Assembly (NCBI GenBank): GCA_902825945.1 | Contig: CADECY010000018.1 | Location: forward strand, 33,654-97,653 | DNA length: 64,000 nt | From: an uncultured Acidobacteriota bacterium | GTDB taxonomy: Bacteria; Acidobacteriota; Terriglobia; Bryobacterales; Bryobacteraceae | Direction: 5' to 3' | Part shown: piece by piece, positions 16,183 through 25,309 of the stretch | How the letters are laid out: the number at the start of each line of letters is the position of its first letter | Position numbering within the stretch: position 1 is the stretch's first letter | Translations under genes and position numbers: made by a program | The notes under the pieces: generated by a model | What the model was told of the DNA's origin: nothing | Databases searched by the model: none | Seen by the model: the letters and a program-made list of their open reading frames with translations, nothing else

Positions 16183-17283
16183 GTGCAAAAAATTCCAGTC
16201 AGCACCTGGGGACTCGTTATCGTGGCGGTGGGAATGTGGACCGCGCTCGGTTCCGTGGTGCTGGAATCGGCGCGAAAGCACGACTTCCTCAACCTCTACA
16301 CGGGCGCCAAGCTCGCGCTCGACGGCCGGTTCGCGGAGATGCATCTGCCCGATGTTCAGCTCGAACAGGAGCGCCAGTACGTGCCCGATGTGAAGCCGCT
16401 CGTGCCTTTCGTGCGGCCGCATTTCTACGCGCTGCTGCTCGCGCCGATGGCGCTGTTCGAATACGGGCTTGCGTTCAAACTGTGGCTCGTCTTCCAAACC
16501 GCGGTGCTACTCGCCTGCTGGCATTGGGGCCTTCGAAACTTCGGTCCGGACTCGCTCGTCCTCTCCGCGCTATTCCTGCCGACAGCACTCGGCATCGCGC
16601 ATGGACAGGACTGCGCATTGATGCTCGCCGTTTCGATCATCGCCTACTCGCTTGCGCGCGATGACCGTCCTTTCGCCGCCGGACTCGTCCTGTCGCTCGG
16701 CTTCGCCAAGTTCCATCTTTTTCTGCTGTGGCCGCTCGCGCTGCTGGTGTCGAAGCGTTGGAAGATGCTCGCCGGACTCGCTGCAGGCGCCGCCGCCGAG
16801 GCGCTGATCTCGATCGCGCTCGGCGGCTTCGCGGGCATCGAGCGCTACATCGCGCTGCTGCGCAAGAAGGATCTGGAACGGCTCTCGCCGTCGCCTGAGA
16901 ACATGGTGAATACACAGGGAATCGCCGCCAATCTGTTTAGCGAATCGGTGGTTGCGGCCGCGATCCTGACCGGGCTTGCGCTGATCCTCTGGTATTTCGC
17001 CGCCCGCAAGAGCACGCTCGATTTCTGGTGGTCCGCTACGGCGCTCACGGGGCTACTCATCGTTCCGCACGTCTATGGATATGACGCCGGGTTGTTGCTG
17101 TTGCCCATCTGGCTGATGGCCTTCCGAGCGGCGGCCAAGCCCGTGCGCATTGCGGCGACACTCGCCTCGACGCCGATTCCCTACCTGATGAATCTCGCCG
17201 ACAAACCCTGGGGAGCCGCGTCTTCGCTCACGCTGCTCGGTTTCCTGGGAGCACTCGCGGCGCGCCCGCGCGACAACGAGTAG
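16183..17283 (+). CDS. GT87-like (DUF2029) polytopic membrane protein
   Basis: Integral membrane protein of 366 aa with about ten hydrophobic helices. The N-terminal block RKHDFLNLYTGAKLALDG with a following PHFYALLLAPMA matches the glycosyltransferase family 87/DUF2029 pattern, where an acidic residue after the first helix is thought to be catalytic with a polyprenyl-phosphate sugar donor. Start is GTG at 16183 (MQKIPVSTWGL). It is transcribed divergently from the symporter chain and ends one base before the tRNA-Ser gene on the other strand. Function as a mannosyl/arabinosyl-type transferase is inferred from the family. Confidence 0.7.
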   Translation: MQKIPVSTWGLVIVAVGMWTALGSVVLESARKHDFLNLYTGAKLALDGRFAEMHLPDVQLEQERQYVPDVKPLVPFVRPHFYALLLAPMALFEYGLAFKLWLVFQTAVLLACWHWGLRNFGPDSLVLSALFLPTALGIAHGQDCALMLAVSIIAYSLARDDRPFAAGLVLSLGFAKFHLFLLWPLALLVSKRWKMLAGLAAGAAAEALISIALGGFAGIERYIALLRKKDLERLSPSPENMVNTQGIAANLFSESVVAAAILTGLALILWYFAARKSTLDFWWSATALTGLLIVPHVYGYDAGLLLLPIWLMAFRAAAKPVRIAATLASTPIPYLMNLADKPWGAASSLTLLGFLGALAARPRDNE

Positions 17284-17284
17284 C

Positions 17285-17374
17285 TGGCGGAGGAAGAGGG
17301 ATTCGAACCCTCGATAGAGTTTCCCCTATGGCGGTTTTCAAGACCGCTGCCATCAACCGCTCGGCCATTCCTCC
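17285..17374 (-). tRNA. tRNA-Ser (anticodon TGA)
   Basis: On the minus strand the acceptor arm GGAGGAA (17374 downward) pairs with TTCCTCC, followed by discriminator G and an encoded CCA at 17287-17285. The anticodon loop reads CTTGAAA, giving TGA (serine). A long variable arm and a GGTTCGAATCC T-arm are present, as expected for a class II tRNA of about 90 nt. Confidence 0.97.
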
Positions 17375-17446
17375 ACTTTCCAAGCTAGCGGATTGCGCGC
17401 TTCGGCCGCAACCGCGCGCCTGTCCGGATACTACAATGTGGGACTC

Positions 17447-18946
17447 ATGACCCGCCGCCAACTGCTCGGTTCAACCGCCGCCTCTCTCTCCGCGCAATCG
17501 AACGCGCCACGGCCCAACATCCTGTTCCTGATGACGGACCAGCATCGTGTGGATGTGCTCGGAGCCAACGGCAACACGATCATCAAGACGCCGCATCTCG
17601 ATTCGCTCGCGCGGCGCGGCGTCAACTTCAGCCACATGTTCGTGCAGGCGCCGGTCTGCGTGCCGTCGCGCGTGAGCCATTTCACGGGGCGCTATCCGCA
17701 CTCTCACCGGAATCGTGTGAACTACACGCCGTGCGATCCGCGCGAAGTCTTCCTGCAGCGAAGACTGAAGGACGCCGGATACGTCACGGGGTCCGCGGGC
17801 AAACTCCATTACTATCCGGCGACTCGCGAGCACGCGATTTCGACCGGATGGGACGAGGTCGCCCTTGATGACGGAGTCGCGCATACGGATCCGTTTTCGG
17901 ACTACGTGAAATGGCGCCGCGCCAACGATCCGAACGCGGCGACACCGTATCTGGCAACGAAGCCCGGAGCCGCGAATCCGTTCCGCGGCGCGATTCCATA
18001 CGAGTACACACCCACCGCTTGGACCGGCCGTGAATCGCGCGCGATTCTGCGCAAGCTCGCCGCGTCATCGAAGCCGTTCTTCCTGCACGCTTCCTTCTTC
18101 AAACCGCATGCGCCGCACACCGTGCCCGAACCGTTCGATTCGATGTATTCCGGTGTCGAGATTCCGCCGCCGGCACGAGTGACTCGCGAGGAGATCGAAC
18201 GTCTGCCGTTGCCGCTCCAGCGGCTGATCCTGCGCGGGCGCCCACAGTACGAGATGGATCGCGCGCGGCTGCAATGGATTTGGCGCAGCTACTACGCCGG
18301 AATCTCGATGGTGGATCGCGAGGTGGGCCTGATCCTCGAGGAACTCGAGCGCATGGGCAAAGCGGGCAACACCATCATCGTGCTGTCTTCCGATCACGGC
18401 GATCAGCTTCTCGAACATGGCTTCGAAGGCAAGAACGCGTTCTTCGAATCGAGCGTGCGGATTCCATTCTTCATCACGTGGCCGAGCAAGATCGCTGCCG
18501 CCCGGTACAACCACCTCGTCGAAACAGTGGACCTCGTTCCGACTTTGCTCGATCTCGTGGGCGTCCCGGTCCCGGTGAATGTCCAGGGCCGGAGTCTCGC
18601 GCCGCTGATGACGGGCTCCGGATACACGCCGCGCGAGGCGGTGTTCAGCGAGAACATCATCCCCGAGGTGATCACGGGCGGAACGCTCGACATGCCCTAC
18701 ACGCCCGGCAAGGGAGTTGCGGGGATCCGGCACCCGGACTGCAAGATGGTCCGGACGCGGGATTGGAAGTTCAACTACTATCCGGGCCACGGCGGTGAGC
18801 TCTACGATCTGGCGAACGATCCGGGCGAGACGCGGAACCTATATCGCGACCGGACGTCGATCGTGCGCGAGATGAAGGACCGTCTGCTCGACTGGATGAT
18901 CACAGCGGATGAGGCCGATCAGATCGCGCCGAAGTGGCTCTTGTGA
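17447..18946 (+). CDS. C-type sulfatase (499 aa)
   Basis: Start chosen at ATG 17447 (MTRRQLLGSTAASLSA), a twin-arginine export signal; the upstream extension is low-complexity. PNILFLMTDQHRVDVLGANG holds the metal-binding DQ pair, C71-V-P-S-R75 is the formylglycine site, and SSDHGDQLLEHGFEGKN with SVRIPFFITWP confirms the alkaline-phosphatase/sulfatase superfamily, close to choline-sulfatase-like members. It stands alone on the plus strand, 70 bases after the tRNA gene on the other strand, so it is probably separately transcribed from the leftward sulfatase chain. Confidence 0.9.
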   Translation: MTRRQLLGSTAASLSAQSNAPRPNILFLMTDQHRVDVLGANGNTIIKTPHLDSLARRGVNFSHMFVQAPVCVPSRVSHFTGRYPHSHRNRVNYTPCDPREVFLQRRLKDAGYVTGSAGKLHYYPATREHAISTGWDEVALDDGVAHTDPFSDYVKWRRANDPNAATPYLATKPGAANPFRGAIPYEYTPTAWTGRESRAILRKLAASSKPFFLHASFFKPHAPHTVPEPFDSMYSGVEIPPPARVTREEIERLPLPLQRLILRGRPQYEMDRARLQWIWRSYYAGISMVDREVGLILEELERMGKAGNTIIVLSSDHGDQLLEHGFEGKNAFFESSVRIPFFITWPSKIAAARYNHLVETVDLVPTLLDLVGVPVPVNVQGRSLAPLMTGSGYTPREAVFSENIIPEVITGGTLDMPYTPGKGVAGIRHPDCKMVRTRDWKFNYYPGHGGELYDLANDPGETRNLYRDRTSIVREMKDRLLDWMITADEADQIAPKWLL

Positions 18947-18969
18947 GGAGCGGCCTGATGTGCGACAAC

Positions 18970-18995
18970 GTGTATGAAATCTGGAGATTATACAC
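18970..18995. promoter_or_regulatory. Putative VapB/VapBC operator (inverted repeat)
   Basis: GTGTAT (18970-18975) and ATACAC (18990-18995) are exact inverted repeats, and inside them AATCT and AGATT continue the symmetry around a GG centre, with a two-base insertion in the left arm. The repeat ends 3 bases before the vapB ATG, the usual place for the antitoxin or toxin-antitoxin complex to bind and repress its own operon. Confidence 0.6.
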
Positions 18996-18998
18996 ATC

Positions 18999-19190
18999 AT
19001 GCGAACCAACATCGTGATCGACGATGACCTGATGAAGGATGCCCTGCGCTTGACCGGGTTGAAGACCAAGCGCGAAGTCGTGGAACTGGGGCTGAAGACT
19101 CTGGTCGGAATCGAAAGGCAAGGCGCCATCCGGAAGCTGCGAGGGAAGGTCAAGTGGCGCGGTGACCTGGACGCCATGAGGCGGGACTAA
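18999..19190 (+). CDS. vapB: VapB-family antitoxin
   Basis: 63 residues: MRTNIVIDDDLMKDALRLTG then LKTKREVVELGLKTLVG is the ribbon-helix-helix DNA-binding module of the VapB (DUF2191) family. The C-terminal third (RKLRGKVKWRGDLDAMRRD) is basic and would wrap the toxin; WxGDLDAMR is a typical toxin-blocking tail. The stop codon overlaps the toxin start as TAATG, so the two are coupled. The palindrome just upstream is the probable autoregulatory site. Confidence 0.9.
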   Translation: MRTNIVIDDDLMKDALRLTGLKTKREVVELGLKTLVGIERQGAIRKLRGKVKWRGDLDAMRRD

Positions 19191-19591
19191 TGATTCTTGT
19201 CGACTCGACCGTTTGGATCGACTACCTGAACGGGGTCGTCACCGCGCAGTCAGAGGCGCTCGACGGCGTCGTGCGCCGGGAGCGGATCGCGACCGGTGAC
19301 CTCATCGTAGCGGAGGTTCTACGAGGGGTTGACCGGGATCGGGACTTCGACAAGGTACTCCAGATGTTCAAGGAGGTCGAGATCATCGAGATCGCGGGAC
19401 GCGAGATTGCAGTTCAAGCGGCCAGAAACTTTCGGGCACTTCGCAAACTCGGTATCGAGGTTCGAAAGACGATCGACTGCCTGATCGCAACGCGCTGCAT
19501 CCTCGACGGGCACCGGCTGCTCCACAGCGATCGCGACTTCGACCCGTTCGAGCGCTACCTTGGTCTGCGCGTCGTCAAGCCCACGCAGTAG
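19190..19591 (+). CDS. vapC: VapC-family PIN-domain ribonuclease toxin
   Basis: 133 residues with the PIN active-site acids visible: D5 (ILVDSTVW), E42 (IVAEVLRG), D96 (KTIDCLIA) and D114 (LLHSDRDF). VapC toxins cleave RNA (often initiator tRNA or rRNA) when freed from VapB. The gene starts inside the vapB stop. Its last 37 bases overlap the convergent PQQ-like gene, so the 3' ends share sequence. All key residues are intact, so it is likely functional. Confidence 0.92.
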   Translation: MILVDSTVWIDYLNGVVTAQSEALDGVVRRERIATGDLIVAEVLRGVDRDRDFDKVLQMFKEVEIIEIAGREIAVQAARNFRALRKLGIEVRKTIDCLIATRCILDGHRLLHSDRDFDPFERYLGLRVVKPTQ

Positions 19592-20826
19592 AGCCGCGAA
19601 TCCGTGCGATAGATGAGCGCATCGCCCACAACGGCCGGTGATGCCGTGATTCGCTCGCCCAGCCGATTCGTCGCGAGCAACTCGAATCGTGGCCCCGCCT
19701 TCACGACGAACGTCTCGCCATCGTTGTTGCTGAGATAGATCCGTCCGCCTGCGGCGACTGGCGACGAGTTGCATCCGCCGCCCGCGCCCAACCGCTCGCG
19801 ATACAACTCCCGGCCCGACTTGCCTTCGAATGCGGCCATCACGCAGTTATCCATCAACGCGTAGAGCACGCCACGATAGTAGACCGGCGAAGGCTCTTGC
19901 GGGCCGGGCTTCTCGCTCACCCAAACCTGCTCCGGCGGCTGCCCATTTCCACGCAACTTCACCGCATGGATCGGGCTCTGCCGCCACAACTGCGTGAACA
20001 CCATTCCGTCTCCATACACCGGACTTACGATGATCTCGCCGTTGAACGGCCCCGATCCTTCGCCGTATTGCCAGCGTTCTTCGTGTGTTGCGGCATCGAA
20101 CGCGGTGAGGCGATTCTTGCCCACCGCAAGGATGTCGGACTGTCCGTGATGCTCCACCAGCAGCGGCGTCGCGTGCGCGGTGCCGATCGGGCGCTCTTTC
20201 TTCCACGCAACTTCACCGGTCCGCTTGTCGAGCCCCATCATGTAGCAGGGACCCTTGTGGTGATCCCACGGCAACAGGATCGAATCGCGCAGCACTAGCG
20301 GACTCACTCCATAGCCCCACGCCATCTTCGGATCGCCGAACATCTCCATGTAGCGCTTGACCCACACGAGTTTGCCGTCATGCGTGTAGCGCGCGATGTC
20401 GGAGTTGCCGAAGGCGCTGTACACCGCGTCATCCGTCACTGCCGGCGTGTTCACCGCGAGGTTCGATTTCTGATGCGCACGCTGGTTCACACCGAGTCCG
20501 AAATCATGCCGCCAAAGTTCCTTGCCGCTGTCACGCCGAAAGCAGAGCGTGAGAAGCGACTTCTTTCCGTCCTGCTCCACCTGAGATGTCACGAAGACGC
20601 GGTCTCCATGCACGACCGGCGAACTGGTGCCCCAGCCCGGCAGTTGCACGGACCAGCGAATGTTCTCGGTCTGGCTCCATTGAAAGGGCGGATTCGCGCG
20701 ATCGGCAACGCCATCGGCGGCAGGTCCGCGCCAACGTGGCCAATCGGCGTTCCGGGCGGCGAGCGCCACGGAAGCGAGAATCAAGGAAAGCCGGAACAAG
20801 CGAGCCACCGTTCGAATATACAGCAC
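19555..20826 (-). CDS. PQQ-like beta-propeller exported protein
   Basis: 423 aa with a hydrophobic N-terminal signal (RLFRLSLILASVALAA) followed by ADWPRWRGPAADGV, the standard opening of PQQ-like propellers in acidobacteria and planctomycetes. Repeated blades are visible: WGTSSPVVHGDRVFVTSQ, LAVNTPAVTDDAVYSAFG, NSSPVAAGGRIYLSN, TASPAVVGDALIYRT. Several GKELW/GEVAWKK strands mark blade ends. Start may be GTG 20826 or an in-frame GTG at 20808. It is probably periplasmic; whether it binds PQQ or is structural (like BamB-type propellers) cannot be told. Confidence 0.8.
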   Translation of the reverse strand: MLYIRTVARLFRLSLILASVALAARNADWPRWRGPAADGVADRANPPFQWSQTENIRWSVQLPGWGTSSPVVHGDRVFVTSQVEQDGKKSLLTLCFRRDSGKELWRHDFGLGVNQRAHQKSNLAVNTPAVTDDAVYSAFGNSDIARYTHDGKLVWVKRYMEMFGDPKMAWGYGVSPLVLRDSILLPWDHHKGPCYMMGLDKRTGEVAWKKERPIGTAHATPLLVEHHGQSDILAVGKNRLTAFDAATHEERWQYGEGSGPFNGEIIVSPVYGDGMVFTQLWRQSPIHAVKLRGNGQPPEQVWVSEKPGPQEPSPVYYRGVLYALMDNCVMAAFEGKSGRELYRERLGAGGGCNSSPVAAGGRIYLSNNDGETFVVKAGPRFELLATNRLGERITASPAVVGDALIYRTDSRLYCVGLTTRRPR

Positions 20827-20926
20827 CCGGCGGGCCCGATCACATCCGGCGTCAGAATCACGAAGGCAAGGTTGGCGCGGTCAGTCGAAGCTGCGGACGA
20901 GAGCAGCCCCGTTGTACCCTTCTCTT

Positions 20927-21458
20927 GTGAGAGCAGTCATTCTGGCCGCTACCGCGGTGCTGCTGCTGACGGCTCCTGGCTGGAGCGGCCTGAAGGGCCG
21001 TGCCGCGAACTTCCGGGGGTTGATTATGGGCAAGAGCAAACACGCGGAGTCGCTACGAGTGCTCGGAGCTCCGATTCATGCGGGACCACCCGAGGGTGCT
21101 CCCCAGATCATCGCCGACAACTATGAACGCGCAGGATTGTTTCCGTTTCCATATCAGCGTGTCATGATCTTCTGGAACCCGCGAACCGGGATCGTCGATT
21201 CGGTGGAGGTGCAGTTCCGAGGCGATCCCCCTGGACAGCTTGGAGAAGCAGTTCGGCTCAGGGTGGGTGAAAGTCACTTGGGAATCCAAGGACTGTGGGA
21301 ATGCCGGTGGCGGTTCGACCGAGATTTACGTGTCATCGAAAGGGGAGTTCAGTACATGGGAAAATCTCGCCAAAGGCTTCACCTATTGGCCAACCCCGCC
21401 GAGCTTGCTTTACGCGGGGAAGCGTACCCTGCCAGCCAAGCCGAAGCCATGCCGCTGA
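20927..21458 (+). pseudogene. Small exported protein, one frameshift at a C5 run
   Basis: From GTG 20927 the frame encodes a signal-like segment (RAVILAATAVLLLTAPGWS) and continues to VDSVEVQFRGDP near 21229, where it loses coherence. The next frame then continues naturally with DSLEKQFGSGWVKVTWESK ... LAKGFTYWPTPPSLLYAGKR to TAA/TGA at 21458. Removing one C from the five-C run at 21227-21231 restores a single 176-residue protein. It could be a sequencing error or a real mutation. No family is recognised; the protein looks exported and lipocalin- or SmpA-like in size, without supporting motifs. Confidence 0.5.
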
Positions 21459-21723
21459 CTCTCCCCGCTCTCATTTCGCACTCAACGCGCGACTACGGCC
21501 GCCAATTGCACCAGCACGGTAGCCGATCCGGCTGCACCTCTCCATCACAGCGCGCCGTTGCGAACGGAAGCGCAATGGGAGGCCGGTTCCTGGCGGTTCG
21601 GCCGCCACCCTGCCGAACGTTCGCGACGCGCCTGCCGGATACTACGCGCTCGCACTCAACCGGGCGCTGAACGAGCCCAGCGCCGATGTCGACTTGCGTC
21701 TCGAGCCAGTGGACCTGATGCCG
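21459..21723 (+). other. Non-coding or degenerate stretch with a coding-like tail
   Basis: No intact gene. From about 21610 one frame reads LPNVRDAPAGYYALALNR and continues to a TGA at 21730 inside the 3' end of the convergent gene, with codon use like real genes, suggesting the tail of a lost protein. No start or upstream continuation is found. Confidence 0.3.
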
Positions 21724-23949
21724 CTACCGTGATCCGCGGACCCGCTCGATTTCGGAGAGCGTGTCGCGCATCCAGCTTTCGCCATCTCCGCCGAATCCCA
21801 CCGACTCGAGCTTCAGACTCGCTCCCCGGTCCGCGATCCAGTTGGTGGGAATTCCGAGCGGACCCACGAGCGCGTCCACGTATTCCTTGGTGAACAGTAC
21901 CGGAAATGTGAAGTTGTTCTCTTTCAGATAGGGCTCAACCAAGCCGATGTTGTCGTCCACGTTGAGCGTGACCACCTGGATATCTTCACGCTGCCTGATC
22001 TGATCGTGGAGCTTCTGCAGATGAGGCAACTCACTCCGGCAAGGCCCGCACCAGGTTGCCCACACGTTGAGCAACGTGGTCTTGCCTTTCAGGTTCGCGA
22101 GCGTCCATGTCTTTCCGGCGCGGTCGAGGGCGGAGAGATCCGGCAGAGTCTTCGTCATCGGTGCCCACTTCGAGGCGTCTTCCTTGCTGGCGGATGGACG
22201 CGCTGTGGCAATCCACATTTGCCAACCCTCGTTGGTTCCACCGGCGTCCTTCCAGATCTCGCGCGCCATGCGCCCCGGCTCGCTCGACTCGAGTTCACGC
22301 GGTGCGCCCGGGCTGCCCGACAGCGCACGAACCGCGGCTTGGCAGATTGCCAGCGCGTCGGCGGTCCGCTTCTCGTGCCGTGCGAGCGCGGCGACAGCCG
22401 TGAGATATCGCGATTCCTCGAATCCAATGCTCTTGATCAAGTAATCGGCGGAGGATCCCGGCTTGTTCGCCGGATCGGCGGCGCGCTTCGCACTCAGTTC
22501 GGCGGCTCGCTTCTTTCGATCGTTGAGTCCCGCTTCCCACTTCGACAGGACCGTTCGCGCCTCCGCCGTCCGCCCGGACTTGAAAGCGGCCAACGCGAGC
22601 GTCTCCCACGATACGGTGCCGCGGCTCCATCGTGAGTTCTCCTCCTGAACGGCATCGTCCGGCGACGCATAGAGGTCCGACTCGAGATAGGATGCGTTCG
22701 CCCTCGCGCGCTTCTCGGAAACCTCTTCGCCCTCCTTCACCAGCGCGGGAATCGCATCCAGCTCCACGCCGCGCTTGGCCCATGCGAGCGCCACACCCGA
22801 GATCGTGGATCTGGGCCCGAACACGAACGCGGGCTTTTCGCGCGAAAGCCGGATGGCCCGGCGGCCTTCGGCAACGATCTCTTCCGCCGGGGTGTCCTTT
22901 AGCTCCGCCATGAGATCCACTCTCTGAGCCGCCAAGAACTGCTCATCCGGGATCTTCTCGACCCATTCAGCAAGGAAGCGGAGCTGCTTTCTCAGATAGG
23001 CATCGCGCTCCTCACGCGGCGCGGCCGGTGGCACGAACGGGTTGGCTTTGCTGAAATCTTCGTTCGCGCGGAAGAACGCCGGCATCTTCTGTGAATCGGT
23101 TTTCACCTCCGAATTCATCTTGGCCCGCGCCGCCTTGTCGGCGGTGAGTTCGTAGCCCTGCTCGCGCAGATACGAGGTCTCGGGAAACTCCGCCGGATTC
23201 AGGGATTCGAGGAACTTCAGATCCCGCTTCACTCGCTCGCGCACCTCTTCGTGCCGCGCCGCCGGCGTGACCTTGAATTCGAGACGCCATAACGATCCAT
23301 ACGTTCCCACCATCTCCCAATCCTTCTGGCCTTCGATGCGCGCGCGCAGGAGTTCGGTGAACTTCTCGAGCGCGGGCGAGTTGTCGAGGTTGATCGCCAT
23401 GCCCGCGGAGATTTTGCTGTCGGGGCAGCGGTCGACGAATGCCTGCGTGTTGCTCTTCATCTTGGCGCGGTCGTTGAATCGCGGCGATTGATAGATGGAA
23501 GCGAGCATGCGATAGGGCCAGGGATTGGCGGGGTCCTTCGTCACCAGTTCGTCGAGGATTTTGATGGCTTCGGGCGTGCGGCGTCCGGTCAAAGCCTCGG
23601 CGTGGAGATAGCGTGCGCCCGCGTCGTTCGGGTGTTCGCCGGCGTACTTCCGGAACTCGGCGATGACCTCCTCGGTCGCCACGCCCTCCTTCGTGTGAGT
23701 CAAATAGGCGCGGCGAACAAAGAAGTCATCCGGATACTTGCGGTAGAGCGCGGTGATCCTTTCGCGGCGCTCTTGTGTGACTTCGCCGGGAGGCCTGAGC
23801 TTGCCGTCTTTCTCGCGTGGAACCTTGACTGAAGCGCCCAGCACCTCTTCCCACAACGCCGGCGGTGCGTCGCACGGTACGGATGGGCGAACTTGCCCGG
23901 CGATGGAAATCGGCAGGGCGGTGGCGAACAGAAAGCGAACCCAGGACAT
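21724..23949 (-). CDS. Exported TlpA/thioredoxin-like protein with long TPR-like N-terminal region
   Basis: 741 aa. ATG 23949 follows AAGGAGG. After a signal peptide, residues ~40-560 are helical and TPR-like (KYPDDFFVRRAYL, HPNDAGARYLHAEALTGR, DPANPWPYRMLASIYQ). The last 150 residues are a thioredoxin-fold domain: NVWATWCGPCRSELP with the redox pair C634/C637, then a cis-proline at GIPTNW. TlpA/ResA-type domains reduce or oxidise periplasmic thiols, often during cytochrome c maturation. That fits its place downstream of a multiheme cytochrome gene, 93 bases away on the same strand. Confidence 0.8.
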   Translation of the reverse strand: MSWVRFLFATALPISIAGQVRPSVPCDAPPALWEEVLGASVKVPREKDGKLRPPGEVTQERRERITALYRKYPDDFFVRRAYLTHTKEGVATEEVIAEFRKYAGEHPNDAGARYLHAEALTGRRTPEAIKILDELVTKDPANPWPYRMLASIYQSPRFNDRAKMKSNTQAFVDRCPDSKISAGMAINLDNSPALEKFTELLRARIEGQKDWEMVGTYGSLWRLEFKVTPAARHEEVRERVKRDLKFLESLNPAEFPETSYLREQGYELTADKAARAKMNSEVKTDSQKMPAFFRANEDFSKANPFVPPAAPREERDAYLRKQLRFLAEWVEKIPDEQFLAAQRVDLMAELKDTPAEEIVAEGRRAIRLSREKPAFVFGPRSTISGVALAWAKRGVELDAIPALVKEGEEVSEKRARANASYLESDLYASPDDAVQEENSRWSRGTVSWETLALAAFKSGRTAEARTVLSKWEAGLNDRKKRAAELSAKRAADPANKPGSSADYLIKSIGFEESRYLTAVAALARHEKRTADALAICQAAVRALSGSPGAPRELESSEPGRMAREIWKDAGGTNEGWQMWIATARPSASKEDASKWAPMTKTLPDLSALDRAGKTWTLANLKGKTTLLNVWATWCGPCRSELPHLQKLHDQIRQREDIQVVTLNVDDNIGLVEPYLKENNFTFPVLFTKEYVDALVGPLGIPTNWIADRGASLKLESVGFGGDGESWMRDTLSEIERVRGSR

Positions 23950-24042
23950 CGTTTGCCTCCTTGGCGCGTTGACTCGCGCGGTTGATTGCCAGACGCGGGC
24001 TGGCCGAATTTCGTTCCAACTGATACGGGCGCGAGTTTACCA

Positions 24043-25299
24043 CTATCTCGAGGGCAGTCTGGCCGGAAGGATCCGCTCCGCCTTCGACCGCAACGATCGA
24101 GCCTCCGCCGGCGATTCCACCAGAGCCGAGAGCCGCCGCAGTGCGTCCGGTTGGACGGGATCGGCCTCGATCGACATCCGCAGCGCCGCCGCTGCCTGTT
24201 CGCGCCGCCCGTCGGCCGCGAGAATTGCGGCGAGCGCGTTCAACAGCGGCGGATCGCCTCGCTGGGGCGCGCCGCGTAGCAACGGCCACGCCTTCTCGAT
24301 AAGAGTCGCATCGCGGCTCCTCGTGGCCAGCTCGACGTAGGCGAGTCCAAGGTCACGCGGTAAGGGCTTGCGTCCAAAGTAGGATCGCAGCGCGGATCCC
24401 GCATCGCGCTTGCCACCGATCGAATGATCGGTAAAGACGGCGTGTCCGCCATCGTTGGCGCGTGCCTTCGGCATATGGCATCCCGTGCAATCGCCGGTGC
24501 GATGAGGTTTCGAATGGCAGGTCTGGCAGACCGCGTTGAAATCGGTAATGCGATGCGGATCATGACAGGTGCCGCACCAGAGGCGGTCCCCGGAAGCCTG
24601 CTTGCACCGGCTCGCCGCGAGCGCCTCGGAGTGTCCGTTCACGCGGACTCCCGCCGGAGTCGCACCCACGAACACTTCAATGTATTGCCCGACATCTTGC
24701 CCCGGCCGGAAATCGCGCATGCGTTTCCCCGCGCGTTCGAGCCGCACCGATCCCGCGAGGTGACACTGCTCGCACACCGAATCGCGCAGGCGGGGTGCGA
24801 GTTTCGAGGGCCGGATCAGCCCGTCATGCTCGCTCGCGTCTCCGTGGCACCGCTCGCAGCCGATTCCGTGTACGATTGCGCGATATCGATTGAGCTGTCC
24901 AGGCTCCAGTTCGGTGCGCGTGGCGTGGCAGGACAGGCACTCCAAACCGATCGGCCGTGTGAAGTCCGGCTTCTTATCGCGTTCGTATCCGGGCGCGAGG
25001 TCGAACACTCCGCGATTCGCGTAATAGCCAACGGGCGCCTGATAAAGGTGCCCGTCGTGCTCAAACCCATAGCTGCGGCCCATCCTGCGCGAGCCGACGA
25101 ACAAGCTCAGAAGAAGCGAACCGCCGGGCCATTCGAGCTTGGCTTCGGGGGTCACGGTGAAGGACCCCGTTCGTCCAATGGGCTCTGTACCCGCGCGGAC
25201 CACGCCACTCGAATTCGCCATCGGCGAGCGCGCCCACCGTACCGCGATTTCCTCGTGGCATTGTGGACACGCCAGCGCCGTGGCCAATAACAGAATCAC
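24043..25299 (-). CDS. Heptaheme cytochrome c with TPR-like tail
   Basis: Seven CxxCH haem-attachment motifs are visible in order: CPQCH (residues 11-15), CLSCH, CERCH, CEQCH, CGTCH, CQTCH and CTGCH. The first follows almost directly after a short hydrophobic leader (ILLLATALA), so the mature protein begins with a haem site. After the haem region the last 110 residues (LGLAYVELATRSRDATL ... AALRMSIEADPVQPDALRRL) look like TPR helices. Start is GTG 25299, 10 bases after the TonB receptor stop. This is the cytochrome c554/NrfA-like fold class by haem spacing; electron partners are unknown. Confidence 0.85.
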   Translation of the reverse strand: MILLLATALACPQCHEEIAVRWARSPMANSSGVVRAGTEPIGRTGSFTVTPEAKLEWPGGSLLLSLFVGSRRMGRSYGFEHDGHLYQAPVGYYANRGVFDLAPGYERDKKPDFTRPIGLECLSCHATRTELEPGQLNRYRAIVHGIGCERCHGDASEHDGLIRPSKLAPRLRDSVCEQCHLAGSVRLERAGKRMRDFRPGQDVGQYIEVFVGATPAGVRVNGHSEALAASRCKQASGDRLWCGTCHDPHRITDFNAVCQTCHSKPHRTGDCTGCHMPKARANDGGHAVFTDHSIGGKRDAGSALRSYFGRKPLPRDLGLAYVELATRSRDATLIEKAWPLLRGAPQRGDPPLLNALAAILAADGRREQAAAALRMSIEADPVQPDALRRLSALVESPAEARSLRSKAERILPARLPSR

Positions 25300-25309
25300 A
25301 TTCGCGATT

